64,000 nt of DNA from VAZQ01 sp963744275 (GTDB lineage: Bacteria; Pseudomonadota; Alphaproteobacteria; Rhizobiales; Xanthobacteraceae), in assembly GCA_963744275.1 (NCBI GenBank), contig CAVUSX010000026.1, positions 22,597 to 86,596 on the forward strand, read 5' to 3'. Within the stretch, counting starts at the first letter, position 1. Each line of letters opens with the position of its first letter. The notes below the pieces were generated by a model, which searched no databases, was not told the origin of the DNA, and saw nothing but the letters and a program-made list of their open reading frames with translations. Made by a program: the position numbers and the translations under genes. Shown here piece by piece: positions 29,008-37,519 of this stretch.

Positions 29008-29973
29008 TCAGCGGCCGTCCTCGAGCTGGCGCATCTGCCGGTTCTGATAGATCACGATCGGCACCACCAGGAGGCCGAGCAGCACGACCGCGACCGCCGA
29101 GGCGGCCGGCCAATCCCGGTTGCTGAAGAACTCGACCCACAGGGTCTGCCCGATCATCATCGAATTGGAGCCGCCCAGCAGGTCCGGGATGACGAATTCG
29201 CCGACGATCGGAATGAAGCAGAGCAGCGCGCCCGCCAGCACGCCCGGCATCGACAGCGGCAGCGTCACCAGCCAGAACGTCTTCCAGCGCGGGCAGCCGA
29301 GATCGGCGGCGGCCTCCAAGAGCGACTCGGGCAGCTTCTCGAGCGTCGCATAGATCGGCAGCACCATGAACGGGAGATACGAGTAGACGATCCCGATATA
29401 GATCGCGGTGTCGCTCGCGAGCCACTCCGGCGGCACGTCGACGATGCGCAGCGCCGACAGAACCTGGTTGAGCAGGCCTTCGCGCTGGAGGATGTTGATC
29501 CAGGCATAGATGCGGATCAGGAACGAGGTCCAGAACGGCAGCACCACCAGCATGAACAGGATCGCCTGAAAGCGGCGCGGCGCGCGCGTCATGCCGTAGG
29601 CGAGCGGAAACCCGATCAGCAGCAGGAGCGCGGTCGAGACGGCGGCGATCACGACGCTTCTCACGTAGGAGATCAGGTAGATCGGATCGGATGTGAGCAG
29701 GGCGTAGTTGTCGAGCGACAGCGCGTCGAGAAAATCCCGCACGCCGGGCCAGCCGGCCGCCGGATCGAAGACCGGCGTATAGGGCGGCTGCGCGATCGCG
29801 GTCTGCGACAGGCTGATCTTGAGCACGATCAGGAACGGAACCAGGAAGAAGACCGTGAGCCAGACGTAGGGAACCAGGATCACCAGCCGCCGGCCGCGGG
29901 CATTGGGAGCGGCGCGGGACTTTCGCCGGCCGGACGGTGGCGTCAAATCGGGTGGTGTCAAATCCAATGTCAT
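29008..29973 (-). CDS. spermidine/putrescine-type ABC transporter permease (PotB family)
   Basis: The 321-residue permease has a cytoplasmic basic N-terminus (about 1-28), then a first span (LVILVPYVWLTVFFLVPFLI), a periplasmic loop and five more spans. The coupling loop is LLEAAADLGCPRWKTFWLVT, and IVGEFVIPDLLGGSNSMMIG is the PotB/PotH hallmark. Its ATG at 29973 overlaps the ATPase stop (ATGA), showing coupling. No periplasmic PotD/PotF gene is present in the window, so the binding protein must be encoded elsewhere. Confidence 0.9.
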   Translation of the reverse strand: MTLDLTPPDLTPPSGRRKSRAAPNARGRRLVILVPYVWLTVFFLVPFLIVLKISLSQTAIAQPPYTPVFDPAAGWPGVRDFLDALSLDNYALLTSDPIYLISYVRSVVIAAVSTALLLLIGFPLAYGMTRAPRRFQAILFMLVVLPFWTSFLIRIYAWINILQREGLLNQVLSALRIVDVPPEWLASDTAIYIGIVYSYLPFMVLPIYATLEKLPESLLEAAADLGCPRWKTFWLVTLPLSMPGVLAGALLCFIPIVGEFVIPDLLGGSNSMMIGQTLWVEFFSNRDWPAASAVAVVLLGLLVVPIVIYQNRQMRQLEDGR

Positions 29974-31046
29974 CGCGCCAGCACGACGCCGGCATCGGGC
30001 GCCCAGGACAGCCACACCCGTTCGTTCCAGCCGAACGGCCGCTCGATCAGGCGGGTCATGTTGGCGGCGGCCGCCTTCATCACATGGCCGTTGTCGAGAC
30101 GGACCTTGTAGATCGACACGTCGCCCAGATAGCCGATGTCCCAGACCTGCCCGGCGACGCAATTGGCGCGCGCGCCGGCGGGCGGCGCGTGGGCGATGCG
30201 GACCTTCTCGGGCCGAACCGCGACCCACACGGTATCTCCGGGCCGCACAGCGGTCGCGGCGGCGGCGCGCAGCTCGCCGGCATTCTGGCTCATGATGGTC
30301 GAGGTGCCGGCGCCGGTCTCGACCACCCGCCCCTCGATCAGGTTAACGTCGCCGATGAAATCGGCCACCCAGCGCGAGTTGGGCTGCTCGTAGATTTCCG
30401 GCGGGGTCGCGACCTGGATGAGCCGGCCCTGGTCCATCACGCCGATGCGGTCGGCGACCGTCATCGCCTCCTCCTGATCATGGGTGACGATCAGGAAGGT
30501 GAGGCCGAGCTTCTGGCGCAGATGCATCAGCTCGAACTGGGTCTCGCCGCGCAGCTTCTTGTCGAGCGCGGCCATCGGCTCGTCGAGCAGCAGCACGCGC
30601 GGCCGCTTGACCAGAGCCCGCGCCAGCGCCACCCGCTGGCGCTGCCCGCCCGAGAGCTGATGCGGCTTGCGCCGCTCGAAGCCTTCGAGCTTGACCAGCG
30701 CCAGCATGTCGGCGACCCGCGCCGCGATCTCCGGTCTCGGCAGCCCGTCCTGCTTGAGCCCGAACGCCACGTTGCGCTCGACATCGAGATGGGGAAACAG
30801 CGCATAGCTCTGGAACATCATGTTGACCGCGCGCCGGTGCGGCGGCACCGATGCGAGATCATGGCCCTCGAGCAGCACGCGGCCCTCGTCCGGCATTTCC
30901 AGGCCCGCGAGCAGCCGCAGCAGCGTGGTCTTGCCGCAGCCCGAAGGGCCGAGCAGCGCGAAGAACTCGCCCTGGAAGATGTCGAGCGACAAAGCCGCGA
31001 CCGCGCCGACGCCGGAGAAGCTCTTGCTCACCGCCTCGAACCGCAC
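29970..31046 (-). CDS. spermidine/putrescine-type ABC transporter ATP-binding protein (PotA family)
   Basis: The clearly conserved part starts at GTG 31046 (358 residues): Walker A LLGPSGCGKTT (about 31-41), the Q-loop MMFQSYALFPHL, the signature LSGGQRQRVALAR, Walker B LLLDEP, the switch LIVTHDQEEAM and a C-terminal TOBE domain. An alternative start is the ATG at 31143 (MTSLADIK) in a second frame. Joining the two needs one base change around 31110-31125 and would give the short leader common in rhizobial PotA proteins. This is the first gene of the operon with the two permeases. It powers polyamine or similar cation uptake. Confidence 0.88.
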   Translation of the reverse strand: MRFEAVSKSFSGVGAVAALSLDIFQGEFFALLGPSGCGKTTLLRLLAGLEMPDEGRVLLEGHDLASVPPHRRAVNMMFQSYALFPHLDVERNVAFGLKQDGLPRPEIAARVADMLALVKLEGFERRKPHQLSGGQRQRVALARALVKRPRVLLLDEPMAALDKKLRGETQFELMHLRQKLGLTFLIVTHDQEEAMTVADRIGVMDQGRLIQVATPPEIYEQPNSRWVADFIGDVNLIEGRVVETGAGTSTIMSQNAGELRAAAATAVRPGDTVWVAVRPEKVRIAHAPPAGARANCVAGQVWDIGYLGDVSIYKVRLDNGHVMKAAAANMTRLIERPFGWNERVWLSWAPDAGVVLAR

Positions 31047-31157
31047 CAGCGGCGCCGCCGTCGGGTCGCTGCGGGAAGGAGATGGTCGGGGGAGGACGCC
31101 CTGGTGGTCGGCGGGGCTGCTTGATGTCGGCGAGGCTGGTCATGCGCGATACGCTAA

Positions 31158-31205
31158 AGCATTTTCAGGAAATGTGGAGACCGGTTTTCCGTCCGAAAAT
31201 GCGAC
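31158..31205. repeat. interspersed repeat, AGCATTTTCAGGAAA...CCGAAAATGCGAC family
   Basis: The sequence AGCATTTTCAGGAAATG...GGTTTTCCGTCCGAAAATGCGAC is repeated in reverse orientation at 58190-58236 and in part at 51641-51666. Its ends are complementary (GCATTTTC / GAAAATGC), so it can form a hairpin. It sits between glpK and the PotA-type gene. Confidence 0.8.
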
Positions 31206-31262
31206 AAAGATGCTGGAGCCTTTTCGGCAGCGCTGGAAACGGAAAACAAGGGGTGGGACCGC

Positions 31263-32755
31263 TCAGCGTTGCGTCAAGGTGCGGCTGACCGCGTCGCGCC
31301 AGCCGGCCCATTTGCGCGCGCGTGTGGCTTCATCCATCTGCGGCAGGAAGCGGCGCGCGCAGCGCCAGCTGCTGCGCGAAAGTCGCCGGGTCCGGGCAAA
31401 GTCCGGCCGCGTAGCCGGCCAGATAGGCCGCCCCCAGCGCAGTGGTCTCCATCACGGCCGGGCGATCGACCGGAGCGCCCAGGATATCGGCGAGGAATTG
31501 CAGGGTGATGTCGCTCGCCGCCATGCCGCCATCGACCCGCAACACTGTTGTCGCCGAAACGCGGCCAATCGGCGCGCATCGCTTCCAAGAGATCCCGGGT
31601 CTGGTAGCCCACCGCCTCCAGGGCGGCGCGCGCCAGCTCGGCGGCGCCCGCGTTGCGGGTCAATCCGAATACCGCTCCGCGCGCCTGCGCGTCCCAGTAG
31701 GGCGCGCCGAGGCCCACAAAGGCGGGGACGAGGTAAACCTCTTCGGCCGGGTCGGCGGCTGCCGCGAGCGCGTTCACGTCCTGCGCGCGCGCGATCAGCT
31801 TGAGGGCGTCGCGCAACCATTGCACCGCGGCGCCGGCGATGAAGATCGCGCCTTCGAGCGCATAGGTGCGCTTGCCGGCGAGCTGATACGCGATGGTGGT
31901 GAGCAGGCGATGCCGCGATGCGACCGGCTCGGCGCCGGTATTGAGGAGCGCGAAGCACCCGGTGCCGTAGGTGGACTTGATCATGCCGGGGGCAAAACAA
32001 CCTTGCCCCACGGTCGCGGCCTGCTGGTCGCCGGCGACCCCGAGAATCCGGATCGCTCCGCCGAACAGCTCCGGCACGGTCGTGCCGAAGTCATGGGCGC
32101 AATCGCACACTTGCGGCAGCAGCGCGGTCGGCACGCCGAACAGCTCGCACAGGCCCGCGTCCCATTCGCCGCGACCGATGTCGAGCAGGAGCGTGCGCGC
32201 CGCATTGGTCGCATCGCTGGCGTGGGTCTTGCCGCCGGTCAGCCGCCAGAGCAGGAAGCTGTCGACGGTGCCGAAGGCGAGCCGGCCCGCCCGCGCGGCC
32301 GCGCCCGCGCCCTCGACATGATCGAGGAGCCAGCGGATCTTGGTCGCCGAGAAATACGGATCGAGCACTAGGCCGGTGCGGGCCGCGACCTCAGGCTCGT
32401 GCCCGGCCGCCCGCAGGCTCGCGCACATGTCGGCGGTGCGACGGTCCTGCCACACCACGGCATTGTGGATCGGCCGCCCGCTGGCGCGGTCCCACACGAT
32501 CGTGGTCTCGCGCTGATTGGTGACCCCGATGCCGGCGACGTCGGCCGCCCCGGCGCCCGCATCGGCCAGCGCCGCGCGCGCGGTCGCGACCGTGGCGGAC
32601 CAGATTTCCTCGGGATCATGCTCGACCCGGCCGGGCGCCGGATAGATTTGGCGCAATTCCTGCTGCGCGGACGCGACCGGCGTCAGCGCGGCATCGAACA
32701 GGATCGCCCGGGTCGAGGTGGTTCCCTGATCGATCGCGAGAAGGTAGTCGGCCAC
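31263..32755 (-). pseudogene. glpK: glycerol kinase, two frameshifts in the 3' third
   Basis: The first about 400 residues are a textbook glycerol kinase: DQGTTSTRAILFD phosphate-binding start, GVTNQRETTIVWD, GRPIHNAVVWQDRRT and SGDQQ-like VAGDQQAATVGQ. After FGDNS the frame changes near 31545 to VLRVDGGMAASDITLQFLAD, and again near 31345 to FLPQMDEATRARKWAGW, ending at the TGA at 31265-31263. Both shifts fit single extra bases, giving 496 residues after correction. The enzyme phosphorylates glycerol to sn-glycerol-3-phosphate for the dehydrogenase encoded upstream (glpD). As written the protein would be inactive, because the second half of the kinase domain is lost. Confidence 0.88.
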
Positions 32756-32864
32756 GTCGTCCCGCCCCTGCCCGCCGCGCCGGAGGATGTTCCGCCGACC
32801 CGAGGGTCGACGCCGGTTCGGCGCCGACGATGCGACAAGCAGGAACGGATCCCGGCGCCGTCCT

Positions 32865-33452
32865 TCATTCCACCATTATCATACGGGTGGACGGCCAGTC
32901 GACCCGATTGCCGTTGCCGAACCTCGCGCGTCGCATTCCGTCATCGTCTGGCCGTACCGGGCTTTGGAAATCAGGCGTGAAACGCTGCGACTTGCGTGGC
33001 GCGGGTCCGTAGTAGTCGCCGCGCCTCACCATCGGCCGCGGACACAGCATGACCGAGGCCAGCCGCTCGTAAAGCGCCCGGCCGGAAACCGGCTTCACCA
33101 GAAATTCATGCACGCCGAGCCGCATGGCTTCGACCACCCGCGCATGCTCGCCATGGCCGGTGAGCATGATGATCGGCACGTTGGGAAACGGAAACTTGTC
33201 GGGCGAGCGCACCCGTCGCACGAATTCGGGGCCGTTCATGCCGGCCATCTGCCAATCGAGGATCACCACATCGGGATCGAGCGCGCAGATGGCGGCCAGT
33301 CCGCTTAAGCCGTCGGCGGTGTCATGGACGTCGGTCACGTCCATCGACAACAGCAAGGTGCGGATGACCTTGCGCATATAATATTCGTCATCGACCACCA
33401 GGACCTTGGCCGACCTCATCACCGCTTCGATCGTCTTGGCGTTTGATAGCAT
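32865..33452 (-). CDS. single-domain response regulator (CheY-like receiver)
   Basis: The 195-residue protein has one receiver domain (about 15-135) and no DNA-binding domain. The acidic pocket is VVDDEYY (D21, D22), the phosphoacceptor is D66 in VILDWQMAGMNG, the switch threonine is T98 in IMLTGHG, and the lysine is K120 in FLVKPVS. The C-terminal 60 residues are basic, proline-rich and probably disordered. Such proteins relay signals to histidine phosphotransferases or bind targets directly. It lies between glpK and glpD on the same strand with more than 100 bases on each side, so co-regulation with glycerol use is possible but not shown. Confidence 0.88.
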   Translation of the reverse strand: MLSNAKTIEAVMRSAKVLVVDDEYYMRKVIRTLLLSMDVTDVHDTADGLSGLAAICALDPDVVILDWQMAGMNGPEFVRRVRSPDKFPFPNVPIIMLTGHGEHARVVEAMRLGVHEFLVKPVSGRALYERLASVMLCPRPMVRRGDYYGPAPRKSQRFTPDFQSPVRPDDDGMRRARFGNGNRVDWPSTRMIMVE

Positions 33453-33625
33453 GGCGCAGCCCGCAGATCCAATCGCCGCCCCGGTTGGCGCTATGATGTA
33501 GAGTCCGGTGTCGGCTCATGGTTCCTGGTTACAATCCGACACGAATTATCAAAGCATTTTCAGATTGCGCCGCCGTAAAGCGGATCGTTAAAAATTGAGC
33601 GATTGCGCAGGTACCACTAGCGCCT

Positions 33626-35119
33626 TCAGGCGCCGCTGCCGATCGCATCGGCCATGAATTTCGCCAATTGCTCGCGCTCCTCGGGAGAAACCCGCAGGCC
33701 GAGCTTGCTGCGCCGCCACAGCACGTCGTCGGCGGTGCGCGCCCATTCGTGCTCCATCAAATAGCGCACCTCGGCGCCGGTGAGATCGGCGCCGAGCCGG
33801 GCGCCGAGATCACTGGCCTGCTTGGCCGTTCCCAGGATGCGGCGCACGCGCGTCCCATAGGCCGCCACCAGGCGCCGCACATGGGCTTCGCCCAGGAACG
33901 GCCACGAGCGGCGCGCTTCCGCCACCAGCCGCGCCACGCCGTCGACCGGAAAATCGCCCCCCGGCAAATGCGAGGCCTTGGTCCATGCCGGCCGCGTCCC
34001 CAGCACGGGGGCGAGGCGGTCCAAGGCCGCTTCGGCCAGCCGGCGATAGGTCGTGATCTTGCCGCCATAGACGGTGAGCAGCGCCGCCTTGCCGGGCTCA
34101 TCGTCGAGCACCAGCACATAATCGCGCATGGCGTCCTGCGGCCGGTTGGCGCCGTCATCGTGCAGCGAGCGCACCCCCGCAAAGGCCCACACCACGTTTG
34201 CGGGCGAGATGACGGCGCGCAGATGATCGTTCACCACCGAGCAGAGATAAGCGATCTCCCGCGCGCTCGGCGCGACCGCGCCGGGATCGCCGGAAAAGCT
34301 CTCGTCGGTGGTGCCGATGAGCGTGAAGTCGCGCTCGTAGGGCAGCACGAACACGACGCGGCCGTCTGCAGTCTGGAAGATATAGCCGCGGTCGTGCCCG
34401 AACAGGCGTGGAACCACGATGTGGCTGCCTTTGTCGAGCCGCAGATCGGCGGGCGCGGGTTGCTGCAGCACGCTTTGGGTGAACTGCCCGAGCCACGGCC
34501 CGGTGGCATTGATCAGCACGCGCGCGGTCGCCACCTCGCGCCGGCCGCGCACGTCGAGCACGATGCTCCACAGCTGCGCGCGATCGGCGCGCAGGCAGCG
34601 CGTGCGGGTGCGGATCAGGGCGCCGCGCGCAGCCGCATCGACCGCGTTGAGCACCACGAGCCGGGAATCGTCGGCGACGCAATCGGAATATTCGAAGCCG
34701 TAGCGATAGCGCCCCTTGAGCGTGCCGGCATGCGGATCGGCGGAGAGATCGAGGCTGCGGGTCGCGGGCAGAATCTTGCGGCCACCCAGATGGTCATAGA
34801 CGAACAGCCCCAGCCGCAGCTGCCACGCCGGGCGCAGGCCGGGCTCCGCCGGCAGCACGAAACGCATGGGCCGGATCAGATGCGGCGCCATCCGCAGCAT
34901 GACCTCGCGCTCGCTCAGCGCCTCGCGCACGAGCCGGAACCAGCCGTGCTCGAGATAGCGCAGCCCGCCATGGATCAGCTTGGTGGAGGCCGACGACGTG
35001 CCGGAGGCGAGATCGTTCTGCTCGACCAGGAGGACGCGCAGCCCGCGGCCGGCGGCATCGCGCGCGATGCCGGCGCCGTTGATGCCTCCGCCCACGATGG
35101 CAAGATCGAAATCCGGCAT
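33626..35119 (-). CDS. glpD: glycerol-3-phosphate dehydrogenase, FAD-dependent aerobic type
   Basis: From the ATG at 35119 (GGGAGGG upstream) the protein is 497 residues, the usual GlpD length. The FAD-binding start is LAIVGGGINGAGIARDA (7-23). The GlpD signatures SSASTKLIHGGLRYLEHGWF and GYIFQTADGRVVFVLPYE are present, and the C-terminal DAO_C domain (VRYLMEHEWARTADDVLWRR) is complete. It oxidises sn-glycerol-3-phosphate to dihydroxyacetone phosphate at the inner membrane and passes electrons to ubiquinone. It works with the glycerol kinase encoded 0.9 kb downstream. Confidence 0.95.
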   Translation of the reverse strand: MPDFDLAIVGGGINGAGIARDAAGRGLRVLLVEQNDLASGTSSASTKLIHGGLRYLEHGWFRLVREALSEREVMLRMAPHLIRPMRFVLPAEPGLRPAWQLRLGLFVYDHLGGRKILPATRSLDLSADPHAGTLKGRYRYGFEYSDCVADDSRLVVLNAVDAAARGALIRTRTRCLRADRAQLWSIVLDVRGRREVATARVLINATGPWLGQFTQSVLQQPAPADLRLDKGSHIVVPRLFGHDRGYIFQTADGRVVFVLPYERDFTLIGTTDESFSGDPGAVAPSAREIAYLCSVVNDHLRAVISPANVVWAFAGVRSLHDDGANRPQDAMRDYVLVLDDEPGKAALLTVYGGKITTYRRLAEAALDRLAPVLGTRPAWTKASHLPGGDFPVDGVARLVAEARRSWPFLGEAHVRRLVAAYGTRVRRILGTAKQASDLGARLGADLTGAEVRYLMEHEWARTADDVLWRRSKLGLRVSPEEREQLAKFMADAIGSGA

Positions 35120-35240
35120 GGCCACGCCCTCCCCGAGTCGCTTCGGGAGCGGACATTCATAGCCAATCGAGGCGAAAGCGTCTTGCGTCCGGGATCGCAT
35201 CGGCGATGATGCCGTCGGCCGAGCTGCAAAGGAGGCACAA

Positions 35241-35942
35241 GTGGACTATCGCGATCGTCATGTGGTCATCACTGGCGGGACCGGTGCATTCGGGGGAGCG
35301 GTCGTGACCGCGTTGGTGGCGGCGGACGCCATCTGCCATGTGCCCTACCTGCATGCGGCCGAAGCCGAACGCTTTCCGCTGCGCGACCACCCCAAGGTCA
35401 AGCTCCTAAGCGGCTTCGATCTCACCGACGAGACCGCGGTCGCGCGCCTGTATGACGGCGTGCCCGACCTGTGGGCCTCGATCCATCTCGCCGGCGGCTT
35501 CGCCATGGCGCCGGTCGGCGCGACCACCAAGGCCGACCTGATGAAGCAGATCGACCTCAACCTGGTGACCGCGTTCCTGAGCTGCCGCGCCGCCGTCAAT
35601 GCCATGACACGCGCCGGCAAGGGCGGACGGATCGTCAATGTGGCGGCGCGCCCGGCACTCGAATGGCGCAGCGGCGCCGGCATGGCGGCCTACACGGCCA
35701 GCAAGGCCGCCGTCGCGGCGCTGACGGTCGCGCTCGCCGAGGAGGTGGTCAAGGCCGGCATCCTGGTCAACGCGGTCGCGCCCTCGATCCTGGACACGCC
35801 GGCCAACCGCGCCGCCATGCCGCAAGCCGACTTTTCGGCCTGGCCCAAGCTCGAGGAGGTGGCGGCGACGATCCTGTTTCTGGCTTCACCCGACAACAAG
35901 GTCACCCGCGGCAGCGTGGTGCCGGTTTATGGACGCTCATGA
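35241..35942 (+). CDS. short-chain dehydrogenase/reductase family protein with altered active site
   Basis: The protein starts at GTG 35241 with AGGAGG six bases upstream and has 233 residues. The cofactor motif is TGGTGAFG (about 11-18), the structural NLVTAF asparagine is present, and the catalytic YTASK is intact. The serine normally about 13 residues before the tyrosine is replaced: the strand reads IVNVAARPALEW where most members have NxSS. The enzyme may therefore have changed activity or use another residue. It is divergent from glpD, with about 120 bases between them. No pathway assignment is possible from the context. Confidence 0.8.
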   Translation: MDYRDRHVVITGGTGAFGGAVVTALVAADAICHVPYLHAAEAERFPLRDHPKVKLLSGFDLTDETAVARLYDGVPDLWASIHLAGGFAMAPVGATTKADLMKQIDLNLVTAFLSCRAAVNAMTRAGKGGRIVNVAARPALEWRSGAGMAAYTASKAAVAALTVALAEEVVKAGILVNAVAPSILDTPANRAAMPQADFSAWPKLEEVAATILFLASPDNKVTRGSVVPVYGRS

Positions 35943-35967
35943 AGCTTCCGCGTCTCGGCCGGCCGCC

Positions 35968-37335
35968 TCACCCCGCCACCGGCACCACGTCGCGCGCCGC
36001 GCCTTTGATCAGCCGCGTCACCGCGCTCGCCGCGATCACGCTGCGCTGTTGCGCATAGGCTTCGTGGTTCTTCTCGATGTCGTCGAGCTCGTAGAGATAA
36101 TTGACCATCAGGCCGTGGGATTGCTCGAGCCCCTTGTCGGACACGTCGGCCAGCCAATTGAGCCGCTCGAGCCGCGCTCCGTTGCCGAGATGGAAGCGCG
36201 CCACCGGATCCACCGGCGCGCCGTTCTTGGCGCGCCCGCGCAGGAAATACCAGGCCGCCGCGCGCAGCAGCGGCTCCTCGATCTCGTCCCGCGCCTCGGC
36301 GCTCTGCCACCAGGCCGGATCGTCCAGATGCACGAGCGCGGCGCGGTCTTCCGCGTTGAGCACCCTGGAGGCGTCGGCGGCCCGCTCCTGCTTGAGCCAG
36401 GCGGCGAAGCCCGGCACCGGCGAGAGGGTCACGAACCGCGCCAGACGCGCGTTCTCGCGCGCGATCTCCTCGGCCACCTGCTTGATCAGGAAGTGGCCGA
36501 ACGAAACGCCGGTGAGCCCGCGCTGGCAATTCGAGATCGAGTAGAACACCGCGGTCGCCGCCTTGTCGGCCTCGATGACATCACGCTCGACCGCCAGGAT
36601 GGGCGCGATCGCCGCCGGAATCTCCCGGGTCAAGGCCACCTCGACGAAGATCAGCGGCTCGTCGACCAGGGCCGGATGAAAGAACGCATAGCAGCGGCGA
36701 TCGGGGGCATCGATGCGCCGGCGCAGATCGTCCCAGCCGCGGATGGCATGCACCGCCTCGTAGCGGATGATCTTCTCGAGCACGATCGCGGGCGTTTGCC
36801 AGTCGATGCGGCGGAGCACCAGGAAGCCGCGGTTGAACCAGGAGGAGAACAGGTGGACGAAGGCGGAGTCGACCGCAGCCAGATCGTCGCGGCGCCCCAT
36901 GGCATCGATGAGCTGCTCGCGCATGCGCACCAGCGCGGCGGTGCCGCCGGGCGCGAGATTGAGGCGGCGGAAAAGTTCCTGCCGGCGCGGCTCCGATGCC
37001 AGGTGCACCTCGAAGGCGATCTCGTCCGACGGATTTTTTTGCCAGGCCGCCAGGGCGGCGCTCAGGCGGGCATGATCGGGACCGAAATTATGCCCGAGCG
37101 CCTCGAAGAAGGCGATCCGGGGACCGGTCGTCAACTCCGCGTAGCGATTGAGGATTTCCCGCGCCAGCGCCACCCCGGAGGCCTCGCCGCGGCCCGAGAG
37201 CAGCTCCCCGCACAGCTCGACCAGATCGGCCGACCGGCGTTCCGCGTTCCCACGCCGGTCGCGGGTGCGGTCGATGAGCGCGCGGCCGCGCTCCGAGATC
37301 GACTGCAGCAGCTCGCCGAAAAAGGAGGTGTTCAC
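35968..37335 (-). CDS. malonyl-CoA decarboxylase
   Basis: The 455-residue protein matches MCD in length and domain order: an N-terminal helical tetramerisation domain (about 1-160) and an acetyltransferase-fold catalytic domain. The catalytic serine is S305 in FVTLSPVPGF and the histidine is H382 in ARFHLGNGA; ISNCQRGLTGVSFGHFLIKQV is also conserved. It converts malonyl-CoA to acetyl-CoA plus CO2. The gene is divergent from a family III CoA-transferase, which could make malonyl-CoA or handle a related acyl-CoA. Rhizobia use MCD (MatA) for malonate, but no MatB or MatC is visible in the window. Confidence 0.93.
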   Translation of the reverse strand: MNTSFFGELLQSISERGRALIDRTRDRRGNAERRSADLVELCGELLSGRGEASGVALAREILNRYAELTTGPRIAFFEALGHNFGPDHARLSAALAAWQKNPSDEIAFEVHLASEPRRQELFRRLNLAPGGTAALVRMREQLIDAMGRRDDLAAVDSAFVHLFSSWFNRGFLVLRRIDWQTPAIVLEKIIRYEAVHAIRGWDDLRRRIDAPDRRCYAFFHPALVDEPLIFVEVALTREIPAAIAPILAVERDVIEADKAATAVFYSISNCQRGLTGVSFGHFLIKQVAEEIARENARLARFVTLSPVPGFAAWLKQERAADASRVLNAEDRAALVHLDDPAWWQSAEARDEIEEPLLRAAAWYFLRGRAKNGAPVDPVARFHLGNGARLERLNWLADVSDKGLEQSHGLMVNYLYELDDIEKNHEAYAQQRSVIAASAVTRLIKGAARDVVPVAG

Positions 37336-37519
37336 GGGGCCGGATTCCTTAGCCAGTCTCGCGCCATGAGATAGAGATCGGGTGAAGATTTGGCAATGGA
37401 ACCGCCGCCACTATGGACAAGATCGCGCCGGCGAGCCACAGAAACGGCGGTTACTCTGCCTGTATTTCGACCATCCCGGGCCCGGCCGCCGCCGGCCGTC
37501 CTCTCAAAGGAGTTGTTTC

